Part shown: positions 11,597 to 23,054 of the stretch, piece after piece
Layout of the letters: every line of letters starts with the position of its first letter
Position numbering within the stretch: position 1 is the first letter of the stretch
Origin: Lingula anatina
Lineage: Eukaryota; Brachiopoda; Lingulata; Lingulida; Lingulidae
Reading direction: 5' to 3'
Assembly: GCF_001039355.2 (NCBI RefSeq)
Contig: NW_019775602.1
Location: 69,130-133,129, forward strand
DNA: 64,000 nt
The notes under the pieces: model-generated
What the model was told of the DNA's origin: nothing
What the model saw: only the letters and a program-made list of their open reading frames with translations
The model's database searches: none
Program-made: the position numbers and the translations under genes

Positions 11597-13671
11597 GCAC
11601 TGTGAAAACAGTGACTGTGTTCAGCTCCTTAACACATTTCTAAGCGCCTGTTTTGTCTCATTTTTTCGACGCATTTTGCTCCTAAGCACATTTAGCTCCT
11701 TAACATGCTATAACATGCTACACGCTTTTAGACCAAATGCGTTTAGCAGTATGACGCGTTTGACGCCTAACAAATGTAGGGTGTAGTTGTTAAATTTTAG
11801 GCGTTAAGGGTTTCAACTGTTTTAGTCACACACACACAAAGTCACGGCCACCTTTAACTGCTATAGCTTTATCTATCTATAACAGTGTACCCTGAACTGT
11901 CAACATCGTTGACTTCCCACCATCATATTTACAGCTGGATTGATCCATCCTTGTGTTAGCTGAACTTGCGAGGGAGTTTATTAGAGTGTATTTCTGAAAA
12001 ACAAGATAGGAAAATTCAGTAATTCAATAAAGATACTAAACAACAGTCATTTTATTTTAAAACACCTTTTTTTCATATTTTGATAAAATGCGTTACGGTA
12101 GTGATGTCTATTTATTTCTTCCGGAAGTAATGAACAATAGAACATCAGAATGATGGTGGGGTATTCATTATAATAGTCAAATTAAACTTTCATCACATGC
12201 AGGTTATTTCAGTACCGATAGTCCGAATATTCTACAATTCGCACCGCTCTAGTCGCCGACTAACCCCAAACCCATTTTGGAATTAACCGCTAACTGTGGT
12301 TCAAACAGCATAAGACGTGTTTTGGTTAATTATAAAAAAGGTTTTCAAAACATTAAATAATGTTTTCCAGAATGTTATAAAAACGCTGATAAAATTCCAC
12401 AAAATTAAATTTTGTAGATACGGTCTTCGAATCTTTCTACAAATTATAACGTTACTATGCATCATTTTGCATGGAGTTAAAAATACCCATAAATTAATGT
12501 TCTTCTTTAATGTTCTTCTATACCATTACCAGCATGTAACCTGATAATGTCGTAAAAACGTTATTTGTTATTTAGATTATTACTTAAAGGTACATATGAA
12601 CCGAGCATCGGTGGAGCGTGGGTTGCCAGTAACACATATAAACCACTTCTACTAGATTCTTATACGACTCAAATAAAGTCGACATGCCAAAGGACAAACT
12701 AAATAAATCACTCGATCAGCTATAAAAGAGCTTTAGACTGTTCTTTAAATGTTTGGTCAGAAATTTAACCTACTTATGTGACCTACTTTTCTGCCCCATG
12801 TACAGGTTATATACAGGATAGTAAGCTAGCAGAAAATTCCATTCAAATATCATTTTTCGGGTAATATTAAAAAATACCTTCTGGCAATTTTCTTAATTAT
12901 ACTGTCTGAAACTATATGCTGGCATTTGGTTGGTTTTTGTGGTAAAAAATTGACTTTGTATGCATCTTTAATAGGCCTATTTTAAATAAGCACACGGTAC
13001 TGCAAGGATGGACACAAAGCGTTCGAGCAGGCTGCTCCACGCCTTCAACAGCTCCACACGTTTACAAGGGAAAGTGTTTTAACTTAAAAGCCACATTGTA
13101 GAGCCTTGTAATAAACTTATGGGACGGGTGAAACTAATCACATAGCTAAAAGTGCGACACTTCTAAGCATGTCAAACATTTTTATTTCTTCTGAAAGAAG
13201 CTTGAAAAGCTAAACGTGTTGTTCAGCTACCCTCTACCAGGGCGACAGATTGATTTTTCACAGATATTCACAGATATGTCTCTAGATAAGAAGACAGTCA
13301 TTTGGTCTGATGTCGCCTCAGCAAAAAATGTCCACAATAACTGCGGCCCTGGTAGAGGGTATTGTTCAGTAATTTGTTTAGTAATTCCACACCTATAGCA
13401 GTTCCATATGTTTAGCAGCCTCACGCGCTTAACAGGGGAACTGCTTAGCCAATGTCCTTATAGCTTGTGATAGACTTATTATAGATTCATATACCGGTGA
13501 AGCTAAACACATAGCTAAACGTGTAACACTGCCAACGTGTCTAGCTTTTTCTTATGTGAAACGCTTGAAAAGCTATATGTGTTTAGCTTTTACACATATT
13601 TCTAAATACGTTAAGGTGCCTAATACGTGTGTTGTATGTATTAGAATGCTAAACACTGTTTTTACAGTGTA
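11597..13671. mobile_element. Foldback-type element rich in TTTAGC / GCTAAA
   Basis: The ends carry inverted cactgtgaaaacag / cactgtttttacagtg words. Both halves are dense in gctaaacrcgt and its complement. An extra fragment of the same family is at about 15060-15180, oriented oppositely to the left end. No transposase is recognised. A 130-bp MITE is nested inside. Boundaries are approximate. Confidence 0.4.
13230..13359. mobile_element. 130-bp MITE with CCCTCTACCAGGGC ends, copy 1
   Basis: Inverted termini CCCTCTACCAGGGC and GGCCCTGGTAGAGGG are flanked by TA on both sides (13228-13229, 13360-13361), typical of Tc1/mariner-type insertion. A second copy of the same length is at 45585-45714. 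Confidence 0.8.
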
Positions 13672-14415
13672 TGCCTGGTCCTGAAAAAGAAATAGGTAGT
13701 CTATGTAGTTTACACCTTGAACTGCTAGTTGACACCAAAACTTACTCTAGCAAAAAACAAGAAATATCAGGAAAAAATTGGAAAAATCACTAACTTATCT
13801 CACAGCATTACATTCGTATAACAGTCCGCGACTGGTCCATTTGGTGGATTCTGACCTTAACTTAACTGTTAGTGCAACAAAAGAATGTTTTAATTTCCTA
13901 GTGTAATTTTTAAGTTAAAAGACGAGAATGACTACCCGCCCAAACAACGTAGATTTATAACAATGAACTGATGTCAGAGTGTATAAAAGTTCATGAACCA
14001 CCAGTCAGCATCACAGCTGGTTTCATAAATAATTGTACAGGTAAAGTCTCAAATGTCCACCACTATCGCTTATTCAATGGATTGCACTATAAAGGTACAA
14101 TTAAACTACAGGTGGATCATTGATAGATCATTATATTATATTTTTTGTTTCTCAAAACGTCATTTTAGATAGATTTTGTTACAAGTGCTAGTTAGTTACC
14201 AACAGATAAATTGTGGACCACTGTCATCAAATTGTTTCCACATCTGTAAATAATCTGTTAGCGCAACAAAAGAATGTGTTTTTATAACCTCATGTTATTT
14301 AAGCCAATGGATGACTACAAGCCCTAACACCGTATATTTATTTGAATTAACTGATATCAGAGTGTTTCAAAGTAGATAAGCCACCTGTAAGCATCACAAC
14401 TGGACTCAGAAATAA

Positions 14416-15369
14416 CCCAGCAGGCATAGTGATGTTGGATCAACGTTGAAAACGGGTTGATACGTTGAACTACCGTTGATCTACCTAAATTCAACGTAAA
14501 GTCAACGTTGATCCAGCCACGTCAAAACACCGTCATTATGTGACGTTGACTCAACCTTGTATTTTGGTCATTGACTCAACGTTGTTGTTTGGTCGTCGTG
14601 ATGCAAGACATGGATTGTAATTTAAAATATTAATTATTGAAAATATGATACTTTGTTTATCAATACTGTAACTAACTTTATCAAAATATTTAAAAGTGTT
14701 TTAAACTAAAAGTGACAGTTGTTTTGTGTCTTTAGTGAACTAGTGAATTTTCTTAACTTGTTATTCAAAAAAACATTCCAATAAATTTCATTGCAAGGTC
14801 AGCTAACTCTAGAATGAATAAGTCGCTGTAAATGTGATGGAGGGAAGTAAACAAAATTAACAGTTGTCAGTACCCTGTTATAGATAGACACGTTGAGGTG
14901 ACTGTGATTTTGTTATATATATGTATATAATTATTTTCTTTTATATATATATATATATATTTATATAGTTATAGTTATTTTCATATATATATATATATAT
15001 ATAACTAAACCTTGGAAAACCTAACTTAAAGGCCAAACATATATACCCTATATATTTAGCCATCAAACATGTCCTACTACTAAACACATCCAGGCCAAAA
15101 GGGTGTACCTTGCTTAGGAGCTAAATGCGTTGAAAAAATCAGACAAAGCAGGCACTTGGATGTTTTTACAGTGTACATTGTGTACATTGTGTAATTGTGT
15201 ACTTGTGTTTTGTACCAAAAATAAAAACATTTCAGGGCATTTTCATGCAAGAATGTTGTCTAACAACTGACGTTGATCCAACTTTCAAAACCAACGTTTA
15301 TCCAACATCTTATCAACGTTATGGTTCAACTTTGTTTCAACGTTAAAACAACATAATTTGCCCGCTGGG
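14416..15369. mobile_element. CAACGTTG-repeat DNA element (954 bp)
   Basis: It starts CCCAGCAGGCATAG and ends TTTGCCCGCTGGG (inverse ends). Both terminal regions are packed with caacgttga-type words; the centre is AT-rich with (TA)n. Locus A2 has the uninterrupted site: cagaaataattgtcc at about 21880 matches the joined flanks here with only AA duplicated. The element is therefore a discrete insertion made after the locus duplicated. Confidence 0.75.
14937..15004. repeat. (TA)n tracts
   Basis: Two TA runs separated by ttatagttatagtt-like sequence, inside the CAACGTTG element. Confidence 0.9.
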
Positions 15370-15370
15370 A

Positions 15371-17495
15371 ATTGTCCAGATAAAGGCTCAATTATACAGC
15401 ACTGTCTCTTATTCCTTTGACTTCATGCAAATAGTACATTTAAACTACTGGTGGTTTAGTTAATATTTGACAGATCATTTATATTTTAAGCATCAGTTAC
15501 GCAAAACATCTAATTAGACCCATAGATCTTGTTGCAAGCATCATTATTTCATAAATTCAAGCTGTATCATTGCAGATTAAAAATTCATCCCTACAAGTGC
15601 AAAAGAATGATCACACGTCATTACATTACATTGCACACTTCCTGTGGATTTTAATGGGTTTATAATTATGGTCCCTGTAAATGAATGGGTTCTTTTCATT
15701 ACAGATTGTGTTTAATACAAAAACGTTCATTAATTTCCACGTTACACTCAATTTCGAATTTTCACACAAATTTCTTTACTGCGCCTAGTATCCAGTTATT
15801 CATATCAATAGAGGGAGTGCTCCCCACGTGCACGATAACGGATAAGCAGCAGGACACTGTGGCTTATAGTGCTACCAATCTTTGCTTTGGGATTCATAGC
15901 AGGGCTTTTGGTGGGTTGGATTGTGAGTAGAATGTTGTTGTCGTTTATAAAATCTCTTACCAAGCGATTCGGGGTAGCATTATCTTGCTGCAAGCGAAAG
16001 TTACCCTAGAATATTGCACGTGCAAATAGGATCTAATGATTTTGTTAGATATTTCTGTACGCCACGGCTTTAAAGCTTCCTTCCAGAAGAACCGATTGGC
16101 TGGCCCCAATGGAACCAAAGCACCACAAACATGGACAGAACCGCCCCCTGCAGCCTAATTTCTTGTACATTTTGTAAGCTATGTCCTCCAGTAAGACGAC
16201 ACCGTCAGACGCGGCTATCACGTGGGTAGAGCAGTAAACAGAATCTGAGAAGACCACGTGGTTGCAAGAGTAGTCTCCGGGTTACAGTTTGGCAGAGAAA
16301 GCGAAGTATATGACCCCAACCCACCAACTTCAGCTCCTGGGCCGGACTTGCTACCCATTAGGTCATCAGGTCACAGTTCCCACTGCACGTAAAAAATTTG
16401 GGGATTCAGCACACAGTTTTTGTAATGTTTCGTTTATCTTTTTCACTGCTAAACTTTGAGGAAAACAAACATTTTTGACCATAATCGGCCCATATTATTT
16501 CGCCAGCTTTGGTCTAGATCAGTGAACAGTTGCTCATCGTGTGTGTTGAGGTTCATTGTTATCCTTTCACATAACGGATTGATGAAATGGACAAATTCGC
16601 TTTGAATTCGAACCCGATCGAGATACTCAGATAGGTTGACTTGTTTATTGTAGTTGTTCTTCTTTAAATAATATATTTAAAGTCTAAAATCCATCTTTGT
16701 TCAATTGATTTTTCAATTGGAAGATAAAATATACGATTAAAGTTAAAGTAAAACAATTAAACAAAAATTAAGTGAAAACACCGCCAATTCCACAGGTATA
16801 TATCAGGGGTTTAGTCACATGGCATTTTAAGGTCACGCATTGAAAATCGCAAAAGAAACCAAAACAAAACTGCATTACTTCAAATACAATAATCTAAAAA
16901 GCTGTTATTCACACTTGCCCTGCGTTAAAAAGGATGTCAGTTTTTCACTCTGGTGGGAAAAGTGCCATAAAACGGATTTTCCTGGGGTTATCGGCAATTT
17001 CATCATATTTTACAATGGTCAACGGATATTCAGAATTAGTGGATTGGTCTTTTCAAGTGTTGTGTAATAAGATGTTATTACGGAAGGTAGCCTTCTATGA
17101 AGGTCCACGCAGTCATTGACTGAGTTTCGTTCAATAATTATCTTTATTTCTATGCAAAACCTTTTAAGATGTGTTCACTAATCATTTAACAGGGTTCCCA
17201 GTGGTTTGAAAAGCTTAATTTATCTAATTCAATGAAGAAGATTCAAAGTAAAACAATGAGAAAGTTAATATTGATGGCATGGAATGTATTGTAGATTCCA
17301 TTTAATATATATAGATATCAGGCCACAAATATGTAATTTTGTATAACACAAATGAACCATTTACTGTCCCGCATGGAAAGTAAAAACAGTAATCATGAAA
17401 TAATTTAATAATCGTATGATGAAATGACTGTAGTGCATTTCCTTCATCAGTTAGTTGGCTTTTAGATCAAAACATTAGGAAGACGACTTCCCAAG
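15371..17495. other. Upstream region of A2, mosaic of shared segments
   Basis: 15370-15600 matches 21890-22100. 15700-16260 is a Tc1 remnant. 16500-16760 matches 22180-22440 and 52170-52400. 16920-17495 matches the 5' flanks of A1 and A3. No independent gene is seen. Frames at 16840-17119 lie inside the shared flank and are not conserved as coding. Confidence 0.5.
15805..16260 (-). pseudogene. Tc1-like transposase remnant, copy 1
   Basis: On the minus strand, 16257-16045 reads MVFSDS...GGVVLLED-like text and an LWCFGSIG block resembling the Tc1 segment between the first and second catalytic Asp. 15993-15805 in another frame reads QQDNATPNRLVRDFINDNN then TKSPAMNPKAK, matching the QDNAxPH...SPDLNPIE region of Tc1 transposases. 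The frame change and the altered DLNPIE mark it as dead. A paralogous copy at 49420-49830 shares most lesions, so it was duplicated after insertion. Confidence 0.65.
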
Positions 17496-17580
17496 ATGAG
17501 GTGGAGTTTGCGCCGTCGTGTGATCCTGGCTTTCCTTTGCTTTAGTTTTTGTCTTTTTGTCGTCTCATTCAATGTGAGAG
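17496..17580 (+). CDS. Gene A2 exon 1
   Basis: 85 nt, begins MRWSLRRRVILAFLCFSF. Four arginines near the N terminus precede the anchor, giving strong type II topology. The donor is gtaagacc as in all copies. Confidence 0.85.
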
Positions 17581-18667
17581 GTAAGACCCCCTTTTGAGCA
17601 CGCTCTCTCTCTCTCTCTCCTACATGTACAAAAAATCAAATATTGTCTTGTCCATACGAATAATTAACATTCCGAGGAATATGTTAAGGCAACAATTTGA
17701 TCACTTTTCATTAGCTAGGGCGGAAAATGTAACAATCAGCCCTTTACGGTCTGAAACATTAAATTTTATATTTTAATCGACACTTAATGAATTCTAGGGC
17801 GTCTTCCACGCAATACTTATCACCGTAAGGTTGAGAAAAGGGTAGACCAGCTCGAGGCGACGACGATACCTATAGAAGACATAATGGCAATGATGGGAAA
17901 TGGACAGAGTGAAAATGACCAGGTAAGAAATCAGTGTAAAAATACCTACATGTATGCACCAAAGTTGACATTTTTTGCATATTGTGACCATTATACAATT
18001 AGTAGATTAGTGGGAAAAAGTCTATTATATGTATTAAAACTGTGAAATCAAATATTTCAAGTTCAACTTTAACTGAAAATCTCTCTTGCAAATATTGATA
18101 AACAAAAATTAAAGATAAACATGTAAAATAATTTTCGATATTAATACAACGTACAAGCGATATCAATAGTAACGATAACTAAGGCAGCATTAGGGCAAGT
18201 GCAGGCTCGAGAAGAAAATGTTTTGCTAGGGGCGGGGCCCGCGGGAAACATTTTCTTTAAGGACCTAAATTTGGCCACATTTCCCTAAAAACATAAACAC
18301 ATCTTGTTATGGCATTGACAATTAGCTGTTAACATACCGAGGGTATGGGGTATGTGGCACACATACTAATTCACCAACCGTTTTGACCAATGCGGTGTGG
18401 TCTTTTTGCAAATTCAATTAATTTCCATTCCCATTTTCGCGGAGTGGAATTTTTAGTTCAATATTTTTTGTTAAAAGTATAAAAGAAATGACACAAGTCT
18501 CTGTGAGTGCTTTCACTTTGAGCCCACACTTCCATCAGAGGGTGCCTGGAATATCTATTCCAAATCAACGTCATTTATGGAAACTAGTAGTGAAACCCAT
18601 GAACAAACATACATGTAGGTGTGCGCGCACACACATGTGTGTGATTGTTTGTGTGTTTGTGTGTGTG

Positions 18668-18708
<41 letters not shown>

Positions 18709-19850
18709 AAAGAGAGAGAGAGAGAGACTTACATTACCGCATTAAGATTCAATGCCTTCAAAATGTACCTGTCGATCAAGCCAAGTGTATAAACTATTAT
18801 GGATCTAAACGAGGTCAAGATAAACATCTGGTTTTATGGACAGTGTGCCCGTGTAAGGAGCACCAAGATGTCAAATAATGCAGAACCTCTTATAACTTTC
18901 AGCAGAGCGAATTGGATGATGACGTCATTCCCGAAGAATGGCTTGAGGAAATACGAAGAAGAAAGAAACTTGTGTCCGAGGCATGCGAGAAGTTTAAAAC
19001 TGTAAAAATACCTCTGACAAAAGAATGGATTAAAGAAAACGGCGGCCATCTCATCGTAGAAGACCAGTATAAAATCATATACTGCCGTGTACCTAAGTCT
19101 GGGAACACAAGTTGGAAGCGCCTTTTGCTAGCATTGTCTGGTATCATAAACGATACTTCTATGGCTCATGGCAAAAACGGATTAAACCCACGTGATGCAG
19201 TTGAAAAATATTTGCATACGTTGGATACGCTGTCGTTTTCGGAAGCAAAACAAAAACTTAAGACGCACTTGAAAGTTATGTATCTTAGGCACCCCTTAGA
19301 ACGATTACTTTCCGCATATCGTAATAAGTTGGAAAGAAATCCTTTGACACATGATGGTGTCTCATCGCAAGTGGTTCCATACGTTATGAAGCACTATCGC
19401 GGTGTAGAACCCATTCTTCCCGTCAGTGTGAGCCAACGTCGTGGACGGATATCTGGTGTCTATCCATCTGGAGAAGAGTTCAGTTTTCCAAAAGACGAAC
19501 CGCCAAGTTGGGTACCAAAAATAACATTTGAAGAATTCCTTCGTTACGTTGGTGACAATCCAAACTTTCTTAATGGTCATTGGGCGCCCCCAAACGATTT
19601 ATGTCACCCATGCGCCATTCCGTATGACGTCATAGGGTATTTTGGGACAATAAGCGAGGATGCTAACAATATCTTGAAACTAGTGCATGCATACCCAGCA
19701 TTCAAATTTCCAAATATTTTCCTTAATCCAGAAACAACGTCTGATTTGTTGAACAAATATTATTCAACAGTATCAAAATCGACGTTGCAGAAAATTCGTC
19801 CAATTTACGCACTTGATGCAGCAATGTCAGCAGCTAATCTACGTATTTAG
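17496..19850 (+). CDS. Carbohydrate sulfotransferase gene A2 (three exons)
   Basis: The most compact complete copy. Exons are 17496-17580, 17798-17922 and 18903-19850; introns are 217 and 980 nt; 385 residues. Organisation and motifs match A1 (PKSGNTSWKR, RHPLERLLSAYRNK, LCHPC). Exon 3 differs from A1 by scattered substitutions such as KENGGHL for KEKGDHL, LERNPLTH for LERDPWTH and CAIPYDV for CVIQYDV. Exon 2 is the most divergent of the seven (RLPRNTYHRKVEKRVDQL) but keeps the frame and the invariant TTIP-I-DIMAMMGNG part. No lesions. The short intron 2 probably approximates the ancestral form of the unit, since the A1 intron equals this plus one insertion. Function is inferred as for A1. 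Confidence 0.88.
17798..17922 (+). CDS. Gene A2 exon 2
   Basis: 125 nt between attctag| and |gtaagaaat. Stem region, unusually basic in its first third compared with the other copies. Confidence 0.83.
18618..18728. repeat. (GT)n(GA)n microsatellite before A2 exon 3
   Basis: Long GT tract followed by GA tract, ending about 175 bp before exon 3. Confidence 0.9.
18903..19850 (+). CDS. Gene A2 exon 3: catalytic domain
   Basis: 948 nt, 315 codons, NAGNAG acceptor (ttcagcag), TAG stop in the same position as A1. All cofactor motifs intact. Confidence 0.93.
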   Translation, partial: QSELDDDVIPEEWLEEIRRRKKLVSEACEKFKTVKIPLTKEWIKENGGHLIVEDQYKIIYCRVPKSGNTSWKRLLLALSGIINDTSMAHGKNGLNPRDAVEKYLHTLDTLSFSEAKQKLKTHLKVMYLRHPLERLLSAYRNKLERNPLTHDGVSSQVVPYVMKHYRGVEPILPVSVSQRRGRISGVYPSGEEFSFPKDEPPSWVPKITFEEFLRYVGDNPNFLNGHWAPPNDLCHPCAIPYDVIGYFGTISEDANNILKLVHAYPAFKFPNIFLNPETTSDLLNKYYSTVSKSTLQKIRPIYALDAAMSAANLRI

Positions 19851-22640
19851 TTAAAGATGAATTTTGCCACAAAGCCAACCAAATGCCACTACATCCAAAT
19901 AGTGTAATTGGGAGGATTTGTTTTGCTTGCTCTCTGTGCTGTTTATAAATGGGGCAGATAAATAGGCTAGATAAGTAGGTAAAATTTAAAGAAAAATTTA
20001 ATGAAGATGCAGTTAGTAGAACTTTTGTGGCTAGTCGTTTGAATTCCTTTGTTGATCCCTTGATATATTAGAATATCAAAATACATCGCTTAACATTGCC
20101 TAAAACTAGATATTTCAACGGATTTTTTCTGCTTGCTTTCTGTGCTGTGTATAAACGGGCCAAATTCTAGTAAGTAGGCTAGATACCCTGTAAGTAGGTC
20201 AAATTTATGAAAAATTGAAAGATAATTTAAGGTGCAGTTTATAGCTCTTTTGTGGCTGATCGTGTGATTAATTCAGTTGATCCCTTGGTATCGTACACAT
20301 TATTTTAATCGTTTTATGACGCATTCAGAACAGCAAACTAACAGATCCTCGGATCAAATGTGGCCGACCCACTTGAATGCTTGTTGCGTAATCCCCAAGG
20401 GGAATCTATTCAGAGTCCAATTCGAAATTAAGCGGCAAGCTTTTTAGTGTGTCGTCAAATTTGATCAGCGGATGCTAGTTTGCTGTATCAGCCCTTAGAA
20501 ACCAGTGGGTTTTCACGTTCCACAAACGCTCAGTTCCAGAGTTCCAGTGTACCTTTAAACTGAGTTTGCGTTCTGTTAGCACGTAATGGAAATTCAATTA
20601 GATTGTCAACCATCCAGGGACAGAAGGCCAAGCATGGGGATAATTTCTGAGCTATGCCTGCACTAACGACTGCTATGTCCATATTGACGGCGATGACAAT
20701 AATTTGGCGTCCTAAGGTGGGAGCAACAAAGTGGCGGGACCTATATGAGGCTTCGGGAGTTGGGCACCACGTTGGCCTCAATGTCGGCATTATTAATGGA
20801 TAAATAAATACGGAATTTAAATGAACATATATCGTGTTATATATCTTAAAGCAATAATAACTCTTCCTTTGAGATTCAAAATTCCGCATGAAATACATTG
20901 TAAACAACGCATGGAAATATATTTTATTGTATTTTACCACTAAAACAGCCGTTATTGTAGTAAAACTAAAATCTGTGCTTGTCAATAGGGCTTACGATGC
21001 TTTTCTTCCCGGTCATCAAGGCATTCGTTGCTAATGACGTAATGGTGTCACGCGGATTCTCGCGTTCATTCGAGACCAAAATAACATATGGCGGCAAACG
21101 CATTAATGCAGACGCAGACGTAAGTTGCGAGTTTTTGTACAGTGCGTCGGATAACGAAAAGCCCAGAATGGCAAACATTGTGGATATTAATGTATTTTTA
21201 ACTAAAAGACGAATATATCTCATGAATCTTATATAGTGTTGTTGTTGTCTGCTTTTCCCGCGGTTTTAAATAGGTCAACAGTGACTATGCGATGTCAGAG
21301 AGAGCTCCGTCAGTTAAAATCTCTTAAGAGATTTTAACAAAAAACCGTACGTTTAGGAAAAAAACCCTGGATTAACTTTGAATGCAGGAATGGGGTCGCT
21401 GACCATTGGTAAGTACGGGAAAATTGCCGTTTACTCCAGGAAAATCCAATTTTTGGCCAAAATGAAGAGTTATTATGACTTTAAATGAAACTGCTTTTAT
21501 ATTGGTGTAAAAATTCCTGGTTTGATATAAATACTTACTAGGAAAGCTCATTGACATTTTAATTCTTTTATTTTTTCAGTGTAATCCTATGACAATGCCT
21601 GAATTGATACTAAGTCATGAATTTTTCCAACTTGCCAAGTTTCATCCAGATAAGATTCCGATTGGCAATATTTTAGAGTTTTAAACTGTCATTAAGATAG
21701 ACGTTTGCGCAAGAGGGTTAACCACAGTTTACCATTGTCATCAACCGTTTCCACGTCTATAAGTAATTTGTTGGTGTAACAATAAATCACTACCCGCCCA
21801 AACACCGAAGATTAATTGCTATTTACCGATGTCGGAGTGTTTTAAATTCATTAGCCAATAGTTGGCAACACAACTGGATTCAGAAATAATTGTCCAGATA
21901 AAGGCTAAAATTTCCAGCACTTTCTCTCATTCCTTTGATTTCATGCAAAAGTTAGACTAAAACTAATGGTGGTTAAGTTAATTATTTGATAGATCATTTA
22001 TATTTTAAACTTCAGTTGCTCAAAACATCTAATTAAATCCATAGATTTTGTTATTACCATCATAATTTCATAAATGCACAGCTGTATCAATGGAGATCGA
22101 AAATGTTTAATCCATTCGCTGTTATATTTAGAAAAATTAATTATTGACCATTAAGATCTCATATTGGTCTTCCCTCTTGGGTCTAGATCCGTGAACAGTT
22201 GCTCATCGTGTTTGTTGAGGTTCATTGTTATCCTCTCACATAATGGATTGATGAAATGGACAGATTCGCTCTGAATATGAGATACTTATATAGGTTGACT
22301 TGTCTGATGTAGTTATTCTTTTCTTCTTCATTTAAAGTCTAAAATCCCTTTGATGTTCAATAGACTTTTCAATATGAAGATAAAATATACGATTAAAGTT
22401 AAAGTAAAGGAAAATGATTAAACAAAAAAATCTTAATTAAGTGAAAACATAGCTAATTTTATATATCAAGTAACGTGGAGAGTAAGAAAATGTAACTAGT
22501 TCAGGGCTTTAGTCTCATGGCATTTCAAGGTGACTCTTTGAAAATGCCAATATGACAATTATGAAATTTTCACAAAGAAACCAAAACAAATCTACATTAC
22601 TTCAAGAACAATAATCCAATAAAGCTGTTATATATATGCA
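19851..22640. other. 3' flank of A2 and spacer towards A3
   Basis: 19851-20846 is the shared 3' flank; it includes an internal partial repetition of the tttctgcttgctttctgtg segment (19920 and 20125). An inserted element follows at 20847-21483. 21590-22100 matches 11150-11290 and 13960-14110, and 22180-22440 matches 16500-16760. A 151-codon minus-strand frame at 20530-20985 is antisense to the shared flank and is not conserved in A1 or A3. Confidence 0.5.
20847..21483. mobile_element. Element with TAAAGCAATAATAACTCT ends (637 bp)
   Basis: The ends are TAAAGCAATAATAACTCTTC and, inverted, GAAGAGTTATTATGACTTTA. The terminal 100-200 bp resemble the 335-bp MITE at 4332, including the tttactccaggaaaat block. 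A1 (about 10866) and A3 (about 30108) have the uninterrupted tatatctaaaatgaa, so this is an insertion specific to A2. Opposed 85-codon frames inside it are not recognised. Confidence 0.65.
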
Positions 22641-23054
22641 ACTGATATGCTAATATTATGCACCGGCATTGCATGCAAAAGTATATCAAACCCATAAATA
22701 TTTAAAGCTTGCGTTTCTTTCTTTGGCTTGTACATCTCCAATTGGTCAACCAGCATACACTATCCATTTTTATTCTGCTCTAGAAAAATATAAATCACTT
22801 GCAATTGTTTGACTCCTCCTCTACTTGTTAAAATCTAGACGCCACCTGGCCGTCACTTTAAGAATATTATACTTTGTTATACGCCCTTTCAGACTGAGCG
22901 GAAACTCTGAAATCTACATGTCGTCCCTCTTAGTATAAGGAAGAACAACTCTTTATTTTGGCGGGAAAAGTGCCATAAAAAGATTTTCCTGGGGTAAACC
23001 ACGATGTTCTCATGCTAACCGATAGTAAATGAATCCGTTTTGACATTCAAAGTA

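Noticed and set aside
20530-20985. 151-codon minus-strand frame
   Set aside because: Lies across the shared 3' flank and the start of an inserted element. The matching flanks of A1 and A3 do not keep it open.
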